Shown: one piece after another, positions 39,063 to 47,901 of the stretch | How positions within the stretch are numbered: position 1 is the first letter of the stretch | Layout: each line of letters opens with the position of its first letter | DNA from: Haloarcula sebkhae | GTDB lineage: Archaea > Halobacteriota > Halobacteria > Halobacteriales > Haloarculaceae | Reading direction: 5' to 3' | Length of the DNA: 64,000 bases | Assembly: GCF_014647415.1 (NCBI RefSeq) | Contig: NZ_BMPD01000007.1 | Coordinates: 84,183-148,182 of the forward strand | Translations under genes and position numbers: made by a program | Notes under the pieces: generated by a model | What the model was told of the DNA's origin: nothing | Database searches by the model: none | Seen by the model: only the letters and a program-made list of their open reading frames with translations

Positions 39063-42000
39063 CTACGCACTGGCATCGCTCGGTTCCTCTTGCTCGTCGG
39101 CATCGCGCAGCTCGATTCCAACGTAACAGCGCCGCGTCTGGCCGTCTAGCCACTGCTTGTCGCGCTCAAACGCAACGTGCTCACGAAGTGTCTGTGTGAA
39201 CCGATTTTTCGGCTTCACCTCGTACTCACCGGCTGTTGCATACTGCTCGTAGGCATCGTACACCTCGGCGACCGCGACGACGCCGTCGTCGACTTCGGTG
39301 AGCCGGTCCCTGACGAATGCCGGAATGCCGTACGGATCCGCGCTGTCGTCCTCCTGTGCGTCGGAATCGGTCGAGTCATTCGGGCTCTCGCCTGCCGGGT
39401 GGAGCGTCCCGTCCTGAACTGCGTCCACGAGTGCTGGAATCCCGGTGGATGTCTCTGTGTCTGGCGCGTGGATTTCGAGCGTCTGGTCACCCTCGATGGT
39501 CGCAATCGTATACGAGCGCTCCGTATAGTCCGGGACAGGCAGGTCGGTACCGGGCACAAATGGACGCTTGACAGGCACCCAGTCCGATTCAAACGCTTGG
39601 CGTGACTCGTAGGACTCGGGCAGTTCTCCCGGCCTGAAGACGGTGTATGTCTCGCTCTCGGCGTCGTAGCTGTACGTCGCGGGGAACTGGTCTTTCGACA
39701 CGGCGTCGAACGAGTCGATCCGGGCGTGCTCGTCTCCGGCACTATCCTCGAGAACGAACGCATCGTCCCGCTCGAACCAGCGGGTGTGGCGACTGCCGCC
39801 AGTCGCCGGTCGGACGGCCGTAACCCCATCCGCGGCTCGCGCACCGCCGTTGAATGTGACATTGTGATTCATCGTATACAGCCGTGTTTCCCCGGATGAG
39901 AGCTGATTTCGCGGCTCGCTGAGGATCTTCGCGAGCCGGTCGGCGATCTCTGCGGCTGGTTGATCGTCGTGGTCTGCGACGACGAACAGCGGAATTCGCT
40001 CCTGTTCCTGGGCCTTCCGGAGGTTCGTGAGCACCTTCGCTGGGCGGACGTGAGTGGTGGTTTCGACTTCGACCTGGAGTTCCGAGTCGAGATCCGAATG
40101 CGTCGCGATGGCGTCGGGACGAGACTCCCCGTTTTGATCGAGGACCTCTACGGAGAACCCTGCCGTTGCGAGCGCCCGCTCAACTGCTCCGAGGACTGAA
40201 TCGTGGTGCTCGCCCCCACCGGTCGGTGACGTCGACGTGTCGGCCGTGGCTGCCTGCTCACCCTCGTCTGTGAGCCGACACTGAACGGACGATGTACCGT
40301 CCGGGAGATCGACCTCGATGAGCGAGGATGCGTCCCGCACTTCCGGGAGCGTCTCGTAGCCCTGCGCTTCGATGGTGCCTTCCTCGATCCGAGAGAGTAG
40401 TTCCTCGTCGACGTCCTCGACGGACACCCAGCCGTTCGTCTCGCGGACGTCGTTCGACAGCTGAACAGCGCGGATCGCACGAGCCATCGCAACTTCCAGC
40501 GGCAGGTCGTCGGCATTCTCCAGAGCAACGTCAGTCGCCGCGTCACGGCTCTCCACGGTCGTTCCGCCAGCCACCCCGTACTCCTCGCGGGTATGCTCGT
40601 GAACAGCCTCCAAGGCGTCTTGGAACCGCTCGTCCTGCGCCCCGGTCAGTGGCTGCTCGCTGTCGGGGTGCCCGGGCGGAATCGGAAGCGGTTCGATACT
40701 GAACGGGTCGGGGCCGGTTTCGCCGAACTCCGGACTCGGGAGCTGGGCGATCCACTCACCACGCGGGAGCGAACTGATACGGTTCTTGAACTCGACGGGG
40801 TCCATCGCCTCGTGTGACAGCGCTTCGGCGATGTCGGCGTCGACGGCGATCTTCCCGACGAGGGGACTCCCGATGTTGTTCAGAACGTTCAGATAGACCT
40901 CGCGGTTGCCCGCCTCCTTCATCTGCTCGGGGAACTGCGTCACGAGTTCGATGGACAACCGGAACTCTCGCCCCTTTTCCAGCAGCGTCGTCAGCGTATC
41001 TGAGACGACGACGGAGGACGCCTCGTCGATGAGTAGGTTCGCGACGTAGTCGTCCGGCTTGCGGGCCAACTCCTCGCCGTCGCGACGCTTGACGGCGTCG
41101 TAGAGTTGCGTCAGAATGACGCCGGTCATCACGCGGGCAGCCTCGTCGCGGAGGTCGCCGAGGTCGAAGATGACCACCTTCTCCTCGTCGAGGAGGTCAC
41201 GGAAGTCGAACTGCGACTCGGTGTTGTTGAAGATCCGCCGAAGATGGGCGTCCTGGGTGATGTAGTCCATCCGGTTGCTGATGCCGCTCACGACGTTCGA
41301 GAACGTCGCCGGGTTCGAGCGGAGGTGGCGCTCCAGTTTCTCGGCAACCTGCGGGTCGCTTGCCCGTGGTGCCTCCTCCGGAGTGGGGTCTGGCGGGCCG
41401 GCGGCGTGGAACTGCGTGACCGCGTGTTCGAACTGGTCGTGGGTGAAGTAGTTCGTATCCTGGCGGAAGTGCCCGTTTTCGAGGCCGTACTCCTCGTCGT
41501 ACATCGCCTTGATGAGGTACTTGATGAGCGTCGGCGAGGCGATGGCGTCTTCGTACCGCTCCGGCCCCATCACGAGCTTGATGAGCTCCTCGTAGTGGTC
41601 GGCCTTGTCCTGAATCGCGTCGACGCGACGAACACCATCTTCCAGCGCTGGCGTGATGTCGAAGAACGCGAAGCCAGGCAGGATGTTGGGCACCGAGAAG
41701 TGGAGGACGTTCTCCTCGAGATCTGCGGTGCTGAAGCGCTTCGCGTGAGCCCGCATATAGTTCTCGGGGAGGTTCCCGCCTTTGGAGTCGATCAGGAACA
41801 CAGGGCCCGTGGTCTGGTCGTATAGGGAGAGCGCATCGTTGATTAGCGCGATTGATTTGCCGGCGCCGCTCTTCGCGAACCGACCGACGTGGAACGGCAG
41901 TAGATGTGGTGGAATCCGCATCGCCTCCGGCGTGGGCGTGCCGTCTTCCCCGAGACCGCGGCCAATAGCCATCCCTGCGTCCGTGAAGGCATCCATATGG

Positions 42001-43427
42001 TCCTGCGCGGGGAGCGGCAGAGGGGTACGGCTCTCGGGCTCGGCATCGGACCCCCGCCCACCCTCGGTCGTGAGATCGGTCGCCGGCGGGACGACAACGA
42101 AGTTCGCGAGTTCAGCTGGTCCGAGGACGAGATCGGGGCGTGTCTTCCGCCAGTCACTCTTCGTCATCAGGCTGGCCTTGAACACGCGGTTGGCGTGCTT
42201 CTTAGCTCGCCGTTTCTTTCGGAGTCCACGTCGGACACGCTTCGGTCGCACCCGATAGTGGGGCCCGTTCAGGTGGTCGAACACCGATCCGATGTCATCG
42301 AGACGGTGGCCGACGCGCTCTTGCTGTCGGTCGGAGGTCACCAGCGAGAGCGCCCGCATATTCACGGTGAACGTCTGCTGTGGCTCTTTTTCGTCGATGG
42401 ACTCGACACGTTCCCGTCCACCGATGTCGAGATACCGGCGCTGCCGTCCGGTGTTCGAGGGGCTGTGGGGTTCGTGCTCCGTATTTCCGAGAAGCTCCCC
42501 CGTGAACCAGTCGACAATCCTGTCCTCGCCTTCGCGGAGCTTCCGCTGGCGCTCCCGCGCCTCGTGCGTCCAGTCCGGCTTCCGCTGGAAGAGTACCTGA
42601 AACGCGATCGGATGGTCGGCACGGGTTAGCTGGTCGATGAGAGACGCGAGTGGGGCCCTCGCGTGGTCGTCGTCCTCGTCTTCCGTGTTCGTAAATTGGG
42701 GCAACGTCGTCATCCAGTCCTCACGACGGGAAGCCTGCCCGTGCCAGGTAATTCCGAGCGGTGTCGTGTCGTCGACGCTCAACTGCGTCTGCCTCGACTG
42801 ATGATCGACGTCGTGCTCTGAGTCGGCCGACTCACTCACTGGAGGTTCGTCACTCGATTCGGTTCCGAACAGTAATTCGACGTCGTCTGCCGACGTGGAT
42901 TCCTCCGAGACCATACTCCCACCGTCACCGACCGGCTCCTGCCCCGTCGCGTCGAAGGGCGTTACGGGCTCAGAGTCGGAGTGTGGGTCACCTTGGGGGT
43001 ACTCAGAGGCCCCTGTATTCATCTCGGTGCGGTCGTTGTCTCTCTGACTACTGTCGTGAGCCGGCTCTGCTGGCGCCGGGAGCAGCTTCGCCTCCAAGTC
43101 GAGCGTCACCCGCTCGAACGTCACCGTCGGTGGATACAGTGTCCGGAGACGCTCCTCGAGGGCATCCATCCGGCGGTCGGCCCCGTAGTAGAACTCGACC
43201 GGCTCGTCTGCCCCCTCGCTCACTGCGAGGAACTCGAATACTGGCGGTGGATCGCCGAATGGCCCGATACTCGCGAGAAGCCCGTCGTTGCCGGCGTCGA
43301 GGCCGTGGAGGCCGGCTAGCTGCCGGACCACGGTCTCCGGCGCGAGGTCACTCCGGGACGGCGTAATCCGGATGTACTCGTCGCCGCTATCCGCAGCCGA
43401 GGGGTCTGATGAACGCTGGTCAGTCAT
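39063..43427 (-). CDS. HerA/VirD4-like coupling ATPase with nuclease-like C-terminal domain
   Basis: A 1454-residue protein. The first 440 residues are long and acidic (EPVTPFDATGQEPVGDGG region). The ATPase core has Walker A GRFAKSGAGKSIALI (about 518-532), VIFDLGDLRDEAARVMTG, then Walker B NLLIDEASSVV (about 797-807), typical of the HerA/FtsK/VirD4 superfamily that pumps DNA through a membrane pore. After a winged-helix-like segment, residues about 1085-1190 form a PD-(D/E)XK-like domain: ESRPDAIATHSDLDSELQVE, then VETTTHVRPAKV. The C-terminus holds another small domain. It overlaps the VirB4-like gene by eight bases. No relaxase is found nearby, so the nuclease-like domain may take part in DNA processing, an inference. 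Confidence 0.82.
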   Translation of the reverse strand: MTDQRSSDPSAADSGDEYIRITPSRSDLAPETVVRQLAGLHGLDAGNDGLLASIGPFGDPPPVFEFLAVSEGADEPVEFYYGADRRMDALEERLRTLYPPTVTFERVTLDLEAKLLPAPAEPAHDSSQRDNDRTEMNTGASEYPQGDPHSDSEPVTPFDATGQEPVGDGGSMVSEESTSADDVELLFGTESSDEPPVSESADSEHDVDHQSRQTQLSVDDTTPLGITWHGQASRREDWMTTLPQFTNTEDEDDDHARAPLASLIDQLTRADHPIAFQVLFQRKPDWTHEARERQRKLREGEDRIVDWFTGELLGNTEHEPHSPSNTGRQRRYLDIGGRERVESIDEKEPQQTFTVNMRALSLVTSDRQQERVGHRLDDIGSVFDHLNGPHYRVRPKRVRRGLRKKRRAKKHANRVFKASLMTKSDWRKTRPDLVLGPAELANFVVVPPATDLTTEGGRGSDAEPESRTPLPLPAQDHMDAFTDAGMAIGRGLGEDGTPTPEAMRIPPHLLPFHVGRFAKSGAGKSIALINDALSLYDQTTGPVFLIDSKGGNLPENYMRAHAKRFSTADLEENVLHFSVPNILPGFAFFDITPALEDGVRRVDAIQDKADHYEELIKLVMGPERYEDAIASPTLIKYLIKAMYDEEYGLENGHFRQDTNYFTHDQFEHAVTQFHAAGPPDPTPEEAPRASDPQVAEKLERHLRSNPATFSNVVSGISNRMDYITQDAHLRRIFNNTESQFDFRDLLDEEKVVIFDLGDLRDEAARVMTGVILTQLYDAVKRRDGEELARKPDDYVANLLIDEASSVVVSDTLTTLLEKGREFRLSIELVTQFPEQMKEAGNREVYLNVLNNIGSPLVGKIAVDADIAEALSHEAMDPVEFKNRISSLPRGEWIAQLPSPEFGETGPDPFSIEPLPIPPGHPDSEQPLTGAQDERFQDALEAVHEHTREEYGVAGGTTVESRDAATDVALENADDLPLEVAMARAIRAVQLSNDVRETNGWVSVEDVDEELLSRIEEGTIEAQGYETLPEVRDASSLIEVDLPDGTSSVQCRLTDEGEQAATADTSTSPTGGGEHHDSVLGAVERALATAGFSVEVLDQNGESRPDAIATHSDLDSELQVEVETTTHVRPAKVLTNLRKAQEQERIPLFVVADHDDQPAAEIADRLAKILSEPRNQLSSGETRLYTMNHNVTFNGGARAADGVTAVRPATGGSRHTRWFERDDAFVLEDSAGDEHARIDSFDAVSKDQFPATYSYDAESETYTVFRPGELPESYESRQAFESDWVPVKRPFVPGTDLPVPDYTERSYTIATIEGDQTLEIHAPDTETSTGIPALVDAVQDGTLHPAGESPNDSTDSDAQEDDSADPYGIPAFVRDRLTEVDDGVVAVAEVYDAYEQYATAGEYEVKPKNRFTQTLREHVAFERDKQWLDGQTRRCYVGIELRDADEQEEPSDASA

Positions 43428-45507
43428 CCTCCTGTGAACCAGTACTGGGTGGGTCGCCGCCGTCGGCCCGAGCGCCGGCGGGTCGACTGTCCGGACTCGT
43501 CACGCTCGCACTCGACTCGGGCTCGAGCTCGGCCACGTCCGCAGCGCCGCCGTCGATGACGTGGGCCTCGTAGTCACTTGCCCGAATCCGTAGTGGGAAC
43601 CAGCCCTCTTGGTCGATGCCGACGAGACCCTCAGAGTAGCCGTCCTCGTCCTCGCCGGCCTTCGCGGAGGTGACCCAGTTCACCTGTCGCTCGCTGAGGT
43701 CGAACCACTTGGCGATCTTCTCTTTCTCCTCGTTGACGCGGTGGAGGACGGTCAGCGAACAGAGGTTCGCGATGGTCCGTGCCTCCGGCGTCAGCGCGAA
43801 TTCACCCCCCGTTTGCGTGATGAATTCGAGGCTCAGATCGAAGTGGCGGCTGTGCCGGACAGCCGTCTCCAGGAAGTCCAGGGAGACGGCGTCGTTCATC
43901 AAGTAATGCGCCTCGTCGATACAGAAGACGACGCGCTTGTCGGTCTGCTTGACCCGCTCGTAGACGCTGTTGAACAGCACCTGCATCATCAGGCTGGTCT
44001 CCGCTCGGCCGCGGGTGCCCTCCTCCTGATGGAGATCGAGGTAGATGACCTTCGAATCGAGGTCGAACTCGGAAGGCCGTGCCAAATTCTCGAGTTCACC
44101 GCCCTCGCGGAACGACGGCCGGAGGTCCTTGAGCAACGACTGGGCATCAGACTGGACGGCCTCCTGCTCTCCGTCAGTGACGTAGCCGTACTCTTCGGGG
44201 TCTTCCACCATCTCCTCGAGGACCGTAATGACGTCGTGGATGGTGGGTGAGTCCCGGGTGTGCGTCTCCGGGTCGCGGGTGATCCCACGCTTCTCGTAGG
44301 CTTCCTGAACAGCCCGCCGGAGGGTCTGATTGCGCTCGCCGAGCGGGTGGTCTGCGACGTGCTCGAAGAACGTCGCGAAGAAGGTCATCACCCAGTTGAT
44401 TTGCTCGCCCCACGGGTCGAGGTCGTCGACCTCTTGGAGGACGTGGTCGGGCGTCGGCTTGATCTCCAGCGGGTTTAGGCCCCGCCGCCCACCGACCGTG
44501 ATACGCTCGCCATCGAGCGCCTCGTTGACGCCGGCGAACCCCCGCATCGGGTCGAGCATAATGATGACCGTATCCTCGTCGAACATGGCTCGCCGCACCA
44601 GCCGGAGCTTCGTCGCGAAGGATTTGCCCGCGCCGAGCCGGCCGATAACCATCATGCAGTAGCCGGTTTGCCGCTTGAAGCGGTCGAGGATGAGCGGGCT
44701 GGAATTCAGCGCGTACGTTCCGTACTCGATACCGGGTTCCGCAAACGCACCGGAAACGAAGGGGAACATCGCACCGACAGCCCCGCCGAGCATCGGCGTC
44801 TTGCTGTCGAGGGTTTCGTTGAACTGATCGAGGGCGATCGGGCTTGCTGACGTGAAGGTCTTCAGCTGGGACCATCGGGGCGTCACCGGGGTCAGATTCG
44901 CGGGGGCCTGCCGGGCCGTCGTCGACACCGACTCAGCGTCGATGTTGTCACGCTCGTCGCCCCTGACCGTGAGATACATCGAGACGTCGAACGCCTGCAT
45001 CGTCGTGTTCCGGAGGACGTCGTACATCTCTTGGTGGTCCTCGAGGTCTTTCTCGACGCCTCGCGCACTCGCCCGATGTTTCTCGGTCAGATACTCGTAG
45101 TCGGCTTCGAGGTCCTCGATCTTGTTCTCCAGCGAATCCAGTGTCTCCCGCGTATCGCGGGGGTCGATGTGGATACTGACATCCGTCTGCTGGGTCTCTG
45201 CTGCGGCGTACAACTTCTCGAGGAAGCCATCCATCGGCGCGTCGGGGTATTCGCCAACCCACAGACTCTGTGCCCACTGGTGGTCCGTCCTCAGAGCGCT
45301 GGGCGTGCGCTCGATACTCGACGGCGTAACGACGGTCTGGTGGATTTCGGGGATGCCATTGACCCCCTCACCGTCGGCCTCGTAGTCGACGGGGAGCTGT
45401 GATTCGGCATCATTCGGTTCTTGGTCGTCTGGAGCGTTTTCTGCGGTCGTCTCGTCGTCAGTTTCCGAGCTATTCGAGCCGGTGAAGGGGAGCAGTTTTC
45501 TAATCAT
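43420..45507 (-). CDS. VirB4-like conjugation ATPase
   Basis: A 695-residue protein starting at MIRKLLPFTGSNSSETDDE. After an acidic tail of about 75 residues the N-terminal CagE/VirB4-like domain covers about 75-260. The ATPase core has Walker A MMVIGRLGAGKSFATK (about 284-299), DTVIIMLDPMRGFAGV, and Walker B VVFCIDEAHYLMND (about 524-537), then FITQTGGEFALTPEA. VirB4 powers assembly and substrate passage in type IV secretion. It overlaps the coupling ATPase gene and is separated from the PrgI-like gene by an inserted plus-strand TnpB element. Transcription from upstream may be affected by that insertion. Confidence 0.9.
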   Translation of the reverse strand: MIRKLLPFTGSNSSETDDETTAENAPDDQEPNDAESQLPVDYEADGEGVNGIPEIHQTVVTPSSIERTPSALRTDHQWAQSLWVGEYPDAPMDGFLEKLYAAAETQQTDVSIHIDPRDTRETLDSLENKIEDLEADYEYLTEKHRASARGVEKDLEDHQEMYDVLRNTTMQAFDVSMYLTVRGDERDNIDAESVSTTARQAPANLTPVTPRWSQLKTFTSASPIALDQFNETLDSKTPMLGGAVGAMFPFVSGAFAEPGIEYGTYALNSSPLILDRFKRQTGYCMMVIGRLGAGKSFATKLRLVRRAMFDEDTVIIMLDPMRGFAGVNEALDGERITVGGRRGLNPLEIKPTPDHVLQEVDDLDPWGEQINWVMTFFATFFEHVADHPLGERNQTLRRAVQEAYEKRGITRDPETHTRDSPTIHDVITVLEEMVEDPEEYGYVTDGEQEAVQSDAQSLLKDLRPSFREGGELENLARPSEFDLDSKVIYLDLHQEEGTRGRAETSLMMQVLFNSVYERVKQTDKRVVFCIDEAHYLMNDAVSLDFLETAVRHSRHFDLSLEFITQTGGEFALTPEARTIANLCSLTVLHRVNEEKEKIAKWFDLSERQVNWVTSAKAGEDEDGYSEGLVGIDQEGWFPLRIRASDYEAHVIDGGAADVAELEPESSASVTSPDSRPAGARADGGDPPSTGSQEDD

Positions 45508-45647
45508 TGGTTCAGGGCTTTGATCGGTTGGGGCTGGTGGTATCCGAATACCGAATCGTTGGACTCTGCGTCTTCGATATTCGAGGAAAACGATGCTCTC
45601 AGCCGAACCGCATTAATCTCATAATCATGGCGTTGTTGGCATAGGTT

Positions 45648-46880
45648 ATGGAGGTCTGCCGTACCGTCCAGGTCAAGCTTGAGGTGACCGAGGACCAAGC
45701 AGACCTGCTGCACGAAACGATCGACGAATTCCTGTGGGCAGCCAACTACGTTGTCGACGCTGCGTGGGACGGGGAGTGGGCTGAAACCCGCTCTTCCGTA
45801 CTCCACAGCGAGACCTATGAGGACGTTCGTGCTCGGACAGGCCTCCACAGTAACCACGTGCAATCCGCTCGTGACTGCGCTATTGATGCGCTCAAAAGCG
45901 TCGTCACCAAGTGGTCGGAGGGCAAGTCCGCATCTCTGCCGACCTTCACCACCCCATTTTGTGAATATAATCAGCGAAATGCGACGTTCCACGACGATCA
46001 CGCTTCGCTGAGTACTGTGGATGGACGCATCACCGCCGAGTACGTTCTGCCCGACGAAGTCCGTGATACGCCCCACGCTGAGTACCTGCACTCTGACGAT
46101 TGGGAGACGACTATCGCGACTCTTCATCATCGTCGTGGTGATTTCTACCTTCACGTCCGAACAAAGGCGGACGTGGACGACCCCAAGCCAGTCGAGAACG
46201 GAGCGGTTCTCGGCGTGGACCTTGGGGTCGAGAATATCGCCGTCACCTCGACTGGCGTGTTCTGGTCCGGCAACGAATTGAACCACTGGCATGATGAATA
46301 TGCTCAGCGACGGAACTCGATCCAACGGTGTGGTTCGAGATATGCCCACGAAAATATCCAAGCAATCGGCCGACAGGAGACCGGTCGCTTCAAACAATCG
46401 CTTCATCGCATCGCGAATGGCATTATCGAAGAAGCCGTCAGTACCGGCTGCACGGTGATTGCCTTCGAGGACCTGAAGGGTATCCGAAATCGAATGCCCG
46501 GCGCCAGGGAATTCCACGAGTGGGCGTTCAACCGACTCTACGAGTACGTCTCCTACAAGGCCGAAGAACGAGCCATCACCGTTGAAAAGGTCAACCCAAA
46601 GAATACCTCGCGCCGATGTTCCTCCTGTGGATGCTCGCGCGAGGGCAATCGCCCGTCGCAGGATACCTTTCGATGTCAGTCCTGTGGGTACGAGAACCAT
46701 GCGGACTACAACGCGGCTAAGAACGTCGGGTATCGACTCCTTCGCAACCAAAATGGGGGCGAAGGAGGCGCACCCGTAGGCGTGCGCTTGAACACCGGAA
46801 TGATGACCGCGAACGGCATTCAATCCGTACCGGAATCGGTTCGAGCGGGAATTCATGGTGAAATCCACTCCACTGGGTAG
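45648..46880 (+). CDS. tnpB: TnpB RNA-guided endonuclease, IS1341 type (copy 3)
   Basis: A 410-residue TnpB from MEVCRTVQVKLEVTEDQADL. All RuvC acids are present: VLGVDLGVENIAVTS (D about 189), VIAFEDLKGIRN (E about 275) and YENHADYNAAKNVG (D about 350). The zinc finger CSSCGCSREG...CQSCGY lies between the last two. It lies in the opposite orientation inside the conjugation operon, between the PrgI-like and VirB4-like genes. Its stop is two bases from the converging stop of the PrgI-like gene, so the right end and guide RNA region would extend antisense into that gene. No TnpA accompanies it. The operon genes on both sides are intact. Confidence 0.92.
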   Translation: MEVCRTVQVKLEVTEDQADLLHETIDEFLWAANYVVDAAWDGEWAETRSSVLHSETYEDVRARTGLHSNHVQSARDCAIDALKSVVTKWSEGKSASLPTFTTPFCEYNQRNATFHDDHASLSTVDGRITAEYVLPDEVRDTPHAEYLHSDDWETTIATLHHRRGDFYLHVRTKADVDDPKPVENGAVLGVDLGVENIAVTSTGVFWSGNELNHWHDEYAQRRNSIQRCGSRYAHENIQAIGRQETGRFKQSLHRIANGIIEEAVSTGCTVIAFEDLKGIRNRMPGAREFHEWAFNRLYEYVSYKAEERAITVEKVNPKNTSRRCSSCGCSREGNRPSQDTFRCQSCGYENHADYNAAKNVGYRLLRNQNGGEGGAPVGVRLNTGMMTANGIQSVPESVRAGIHGEIHSTG

Positions 46881-46881
46881 C

Positions 46882-47895
46882 CTACGACTTGGTGATGACC
46901 GGAGACGTGCGGAGCACCTGTTCGGGGTCGCCGTACTCGATTTCCGTGCCTGTCCAGTATTCCGCGACCAGGCGGGTGAGTTCGGCCGCATCGACGGGGC
47001 GGGTGTCACACCCCTCGATCCCGCGAAGGCCGCGCTCGACCCGCCGGCGCCGCTCGTCCAGTTCCTCGAGCATCGCAGCTCGCTCTTCCTCCTCCGGCGG
47101 CGCCGTGACAATCTGGACGAGGATCCCCAGCACGGGTATCCCAGCGAGCTTTTCGAGGAGGCTGGCCCGTTCGTACCGGACCTCTTCGGGCCGAACCGGG
47201 AGCAGGACGTAGTGGTCGCGAATGGTCATCTGGCGCTGCGCCAGCTCCCGGTCGTACCAGTCGACGTAGTGCTCGATGAGAGCCTGGAGTTTCTCGTTGG
47301 ATTTGACATCCGGATCGCTCAGGCGATCCTCGTACCGTCCGACGTACTCGTCGGCCGGGAACGACTGCGTCGTCGAATAAATCTGAATCGGGAACTCGAC
47401 GGTCGTATTGACGAAGTCCTGGAAGGCCTCCGTCTTCTGGGCCCACTCGTCGTCGGTCGAGAGCGCCATCGTTGGCGGCGACACCTGGACCGCCCCGACG
47501 AGGGCCCGATCCGTCCGCTCGATCGCGTCGTGACGTGGGTAGACGCGCTCGACGTGGGTGTACTCTTTCGCCTCCTCGTGGGCAATTTCCGTCTCGCTAC
47601 GGTGGAAGTTCACGAACAGGCCGAGCCAGTCGAGACTGTTGGTGTAGCCGGGGGTGAGATAGACGAACAGCCCACCGAACGCAATCGCAATCGCCGCGAG
47701 GGGGATCGTGAGGGCTGACACCGGAACGCCGCGAACGCTGAGTGACGGTGGGATGACGACCTGCGTCACTAGGACTACCAGGACGCCGGGAAGCCCGGCG
47801 ACGGCAAGGTCCGTCAGCGAGTACTTCCCGAGGAACTGGGTGTCGGTACCGAGCGACTTCGGAATGCGTTTCGCGGGGTCTGTTGCGGAGCTCAT
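46882..47895 (-). CDS. PrgI/VirB3-like T4SS membrane protein
   Basis: A 337-residue protein. After a short cytosolic N-terminus (LGKYSLTDLAVAGLPG) two hydrophobic helices follow (about 30-50 and 60-82: VLVVLVTQVVIPPSLSV and LTIPLAAIAIAFGGLFVYL), as in PrgI/TcpE/VirB3 proteins. The remaining 250 residues form a cytosolic alpha/beta domain resembling the N-terminal domain of VirB4 (DDEWAQKTEAFQDFVNTTVE, IQIYSTTQSFPADEYVGRYE), with another hydrophobic patch near 260. Bacterial VirB3-VirB4 pairs are often adjacent or fused, matching its place before the VirB4-like gene. It begins six bases after the VirB6-like gene stops. Confidence 0.75.
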   Translation of the reverse strand: MSSATDPAKRIPKSLGTDTQFLGKYSLTDLAVAGLPGVLVVLVTQVVIPPSLSVRGVPVSALTIPLAAIAIAFGGLFVYLTPGYTNSLDWLGLFVNFHRSETEIAHEEAKEYTHVERVYPRHDAIERTDRALVGAVQVSPPTMALSTDDEWAQKTEAFQDFVNTTVEFPIQIYSTTQSFPADEYVGRYEDRLSDPDVKSNEKLQALIEHYVDWYDRELAQRQMTIRDHYVLLPVRPEEVRYERASLLEKLAGIPVLGILVQIVTAPPEEEERAAMLEELDERRRRVERGLRGIEGCDTRPVDAAELTRLVAEYWTGTEIEYGDPEQVLRTSPVITKS

Positions 47896-47901
47896 GGGTT
47901 G

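Noticed and set aside
45504-47111. 535-codon minus-strand open frame
   Set aside because: Antisense to TnpB copy 3, which has complete RuvC and zinc motifs on the plus strand.
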